64,000 bases of DNA from Actinoallomurus vinaceus (GTDB lineage Bacteria; Actinomycetota; Actinomycetes; Streptosporangiales; Streptosporangiaceae): positions 186,001-250,000 of the forward strand of contig NZ_BAABHK010000012.1 in the NCBI RefSeq assembly GCF_039542055.1, in the 5' to 3' direction. Position numbers and translations under genes: made by a program. The notes under the pieces are model-generated. The model was not told the origin of the DNA, ran no database searches, and saw nothing but the letters and a program-made list of their open reading frames with translations. Numbering within the stretch: position 1 is the stretch's first letter; the number at the start of each line of letters is the position of its first letter. Below are positions 63,762-64,000 of this stretch, piece after piece.

Positions 63762-64000
63762 TCAGTCGGTGGCGAGCGCGGCCAGAAGCCGGTTGACCGG
63801 GCTGTCGAGGCTCCAGCGCTCGCTCAGCGCGACGAGGCGCTCCGGATCGCGCGGCGTGCGCGGCGCCTCCGCGTCGAACGCCGGAATGGGGATCCGCGTG
63901 GCGACCCCGACCACCGTCCGCGCGGCCGCGAGATAGTCCCGCGCCTTCTCCAGCTTCAGCCGGCTGCCCGCCGGGAAACCCGACGTCTCGCCCTCGTCGA
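63762..64000 (-). CDS. C-terminal part of an unidentified protein (5' end outside window)
   Basis: The frame is open to the window edge and ends at the TGA complement at 63762-63764. The 79 visible residues include GFPAGSRLKLEKARDYLAAA, RIPIPAFDAEAPRTPRDP and a helical end RWSLDSPVNRLLAALATD. The codon use is that of a real gene. I do not recognise the family. Confidence 0.6.
   Translation of the reverse strand, partial: DEGETSGFPAGSRLKLEKARDYLAAARTVVGVATRIPIPAFDAEAPRTPRDPERLVALSERWSLDSPVNRLLAALATD

Overview
This window is a chromosomal segment of a high-GC actinobacterium, probably of the Streptosporangiales/Thermomonosporaceae type. The evidence is the very high GC content, the mycothiol gene mshC, a complete Pup-proteasome locus (mpa, dop, pup, prcB, prcA, pafA), pafB-pafC, tatA-tatC and helY in the order usual for actinomycetes, and the many genes that start within a few bases of a TAGGCT-like -10 box (predicted leaderless mRNAs). 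No rRNA, tRNA, CRISPR array, insertion sequence or prophage was found. The assignment to a family is an inference.

Region by region: 1-6.8 kb holds the end of an enoyl-ACP reductase gene, a deletion scar that fused the stumps of a divergent alpha/beta hydrolase and TetR regulator, a serine hydrolase, a cell-surface low-complexity protein, a RecD2-like protein that has lost its ATPase motifs, and an aldo/keto reductase. 7-15 kb holds uppP, corA, a conserved actinobacterial block (MSMEG_4193-type phosphatase, DUF3090, SCO1664 family, mshC) interrupted by one esterase, a PAC2-family protein and a universal stress protein. 15.3-20.1 kb holds metH, a HAD phosphatase and a small membrane protein. 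20.4-28.5 kb is a five-gene peptide/nickel-type ABC importer plus an orphan second binding protein. 28.5-34.2 kb holds a 5'-nucleotidase remnant, a MacB/FtsX-type ABC exporter and a two-component system. 34.3-38.1 kb holds a DnaQ-like exonuclease, a RecB-family nuclease, a site-2 protease and trmI.

38.3-46.9 kb is the pupylation/proteasome locus. Mpa unfolds pupylated proteins for the PrcA/PrcB core, PafA ligates Pup, and Dop removes it. Pup here already ends in Gly-Gly-Glu. A gene for a protein with two zinc ribbons and two endonuclease VII-type HNH units sits between pup and prcB. 47-58.5 kb holds two FKBP-type proteins, a possible Fe-S ArsR-type regulator with a DUF3291 protein, a secreted His-rich protein, DUF3866, pafB-pafC, a small membrane protein, tatA-tatC and helY.

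58.7-63.5 kb is an accessory cluster on the minus strand: a membrane-tethered solute-binding protein, a membrane protein joining a binding-protein-like domain to a VWA domain, a Crp-family cNMP-type regulator and a three-helix membrane protein resembling DUF5706/Pycsar effectors. This cluster and the nuclease in the pup locus are the best candidates for something undescribed.
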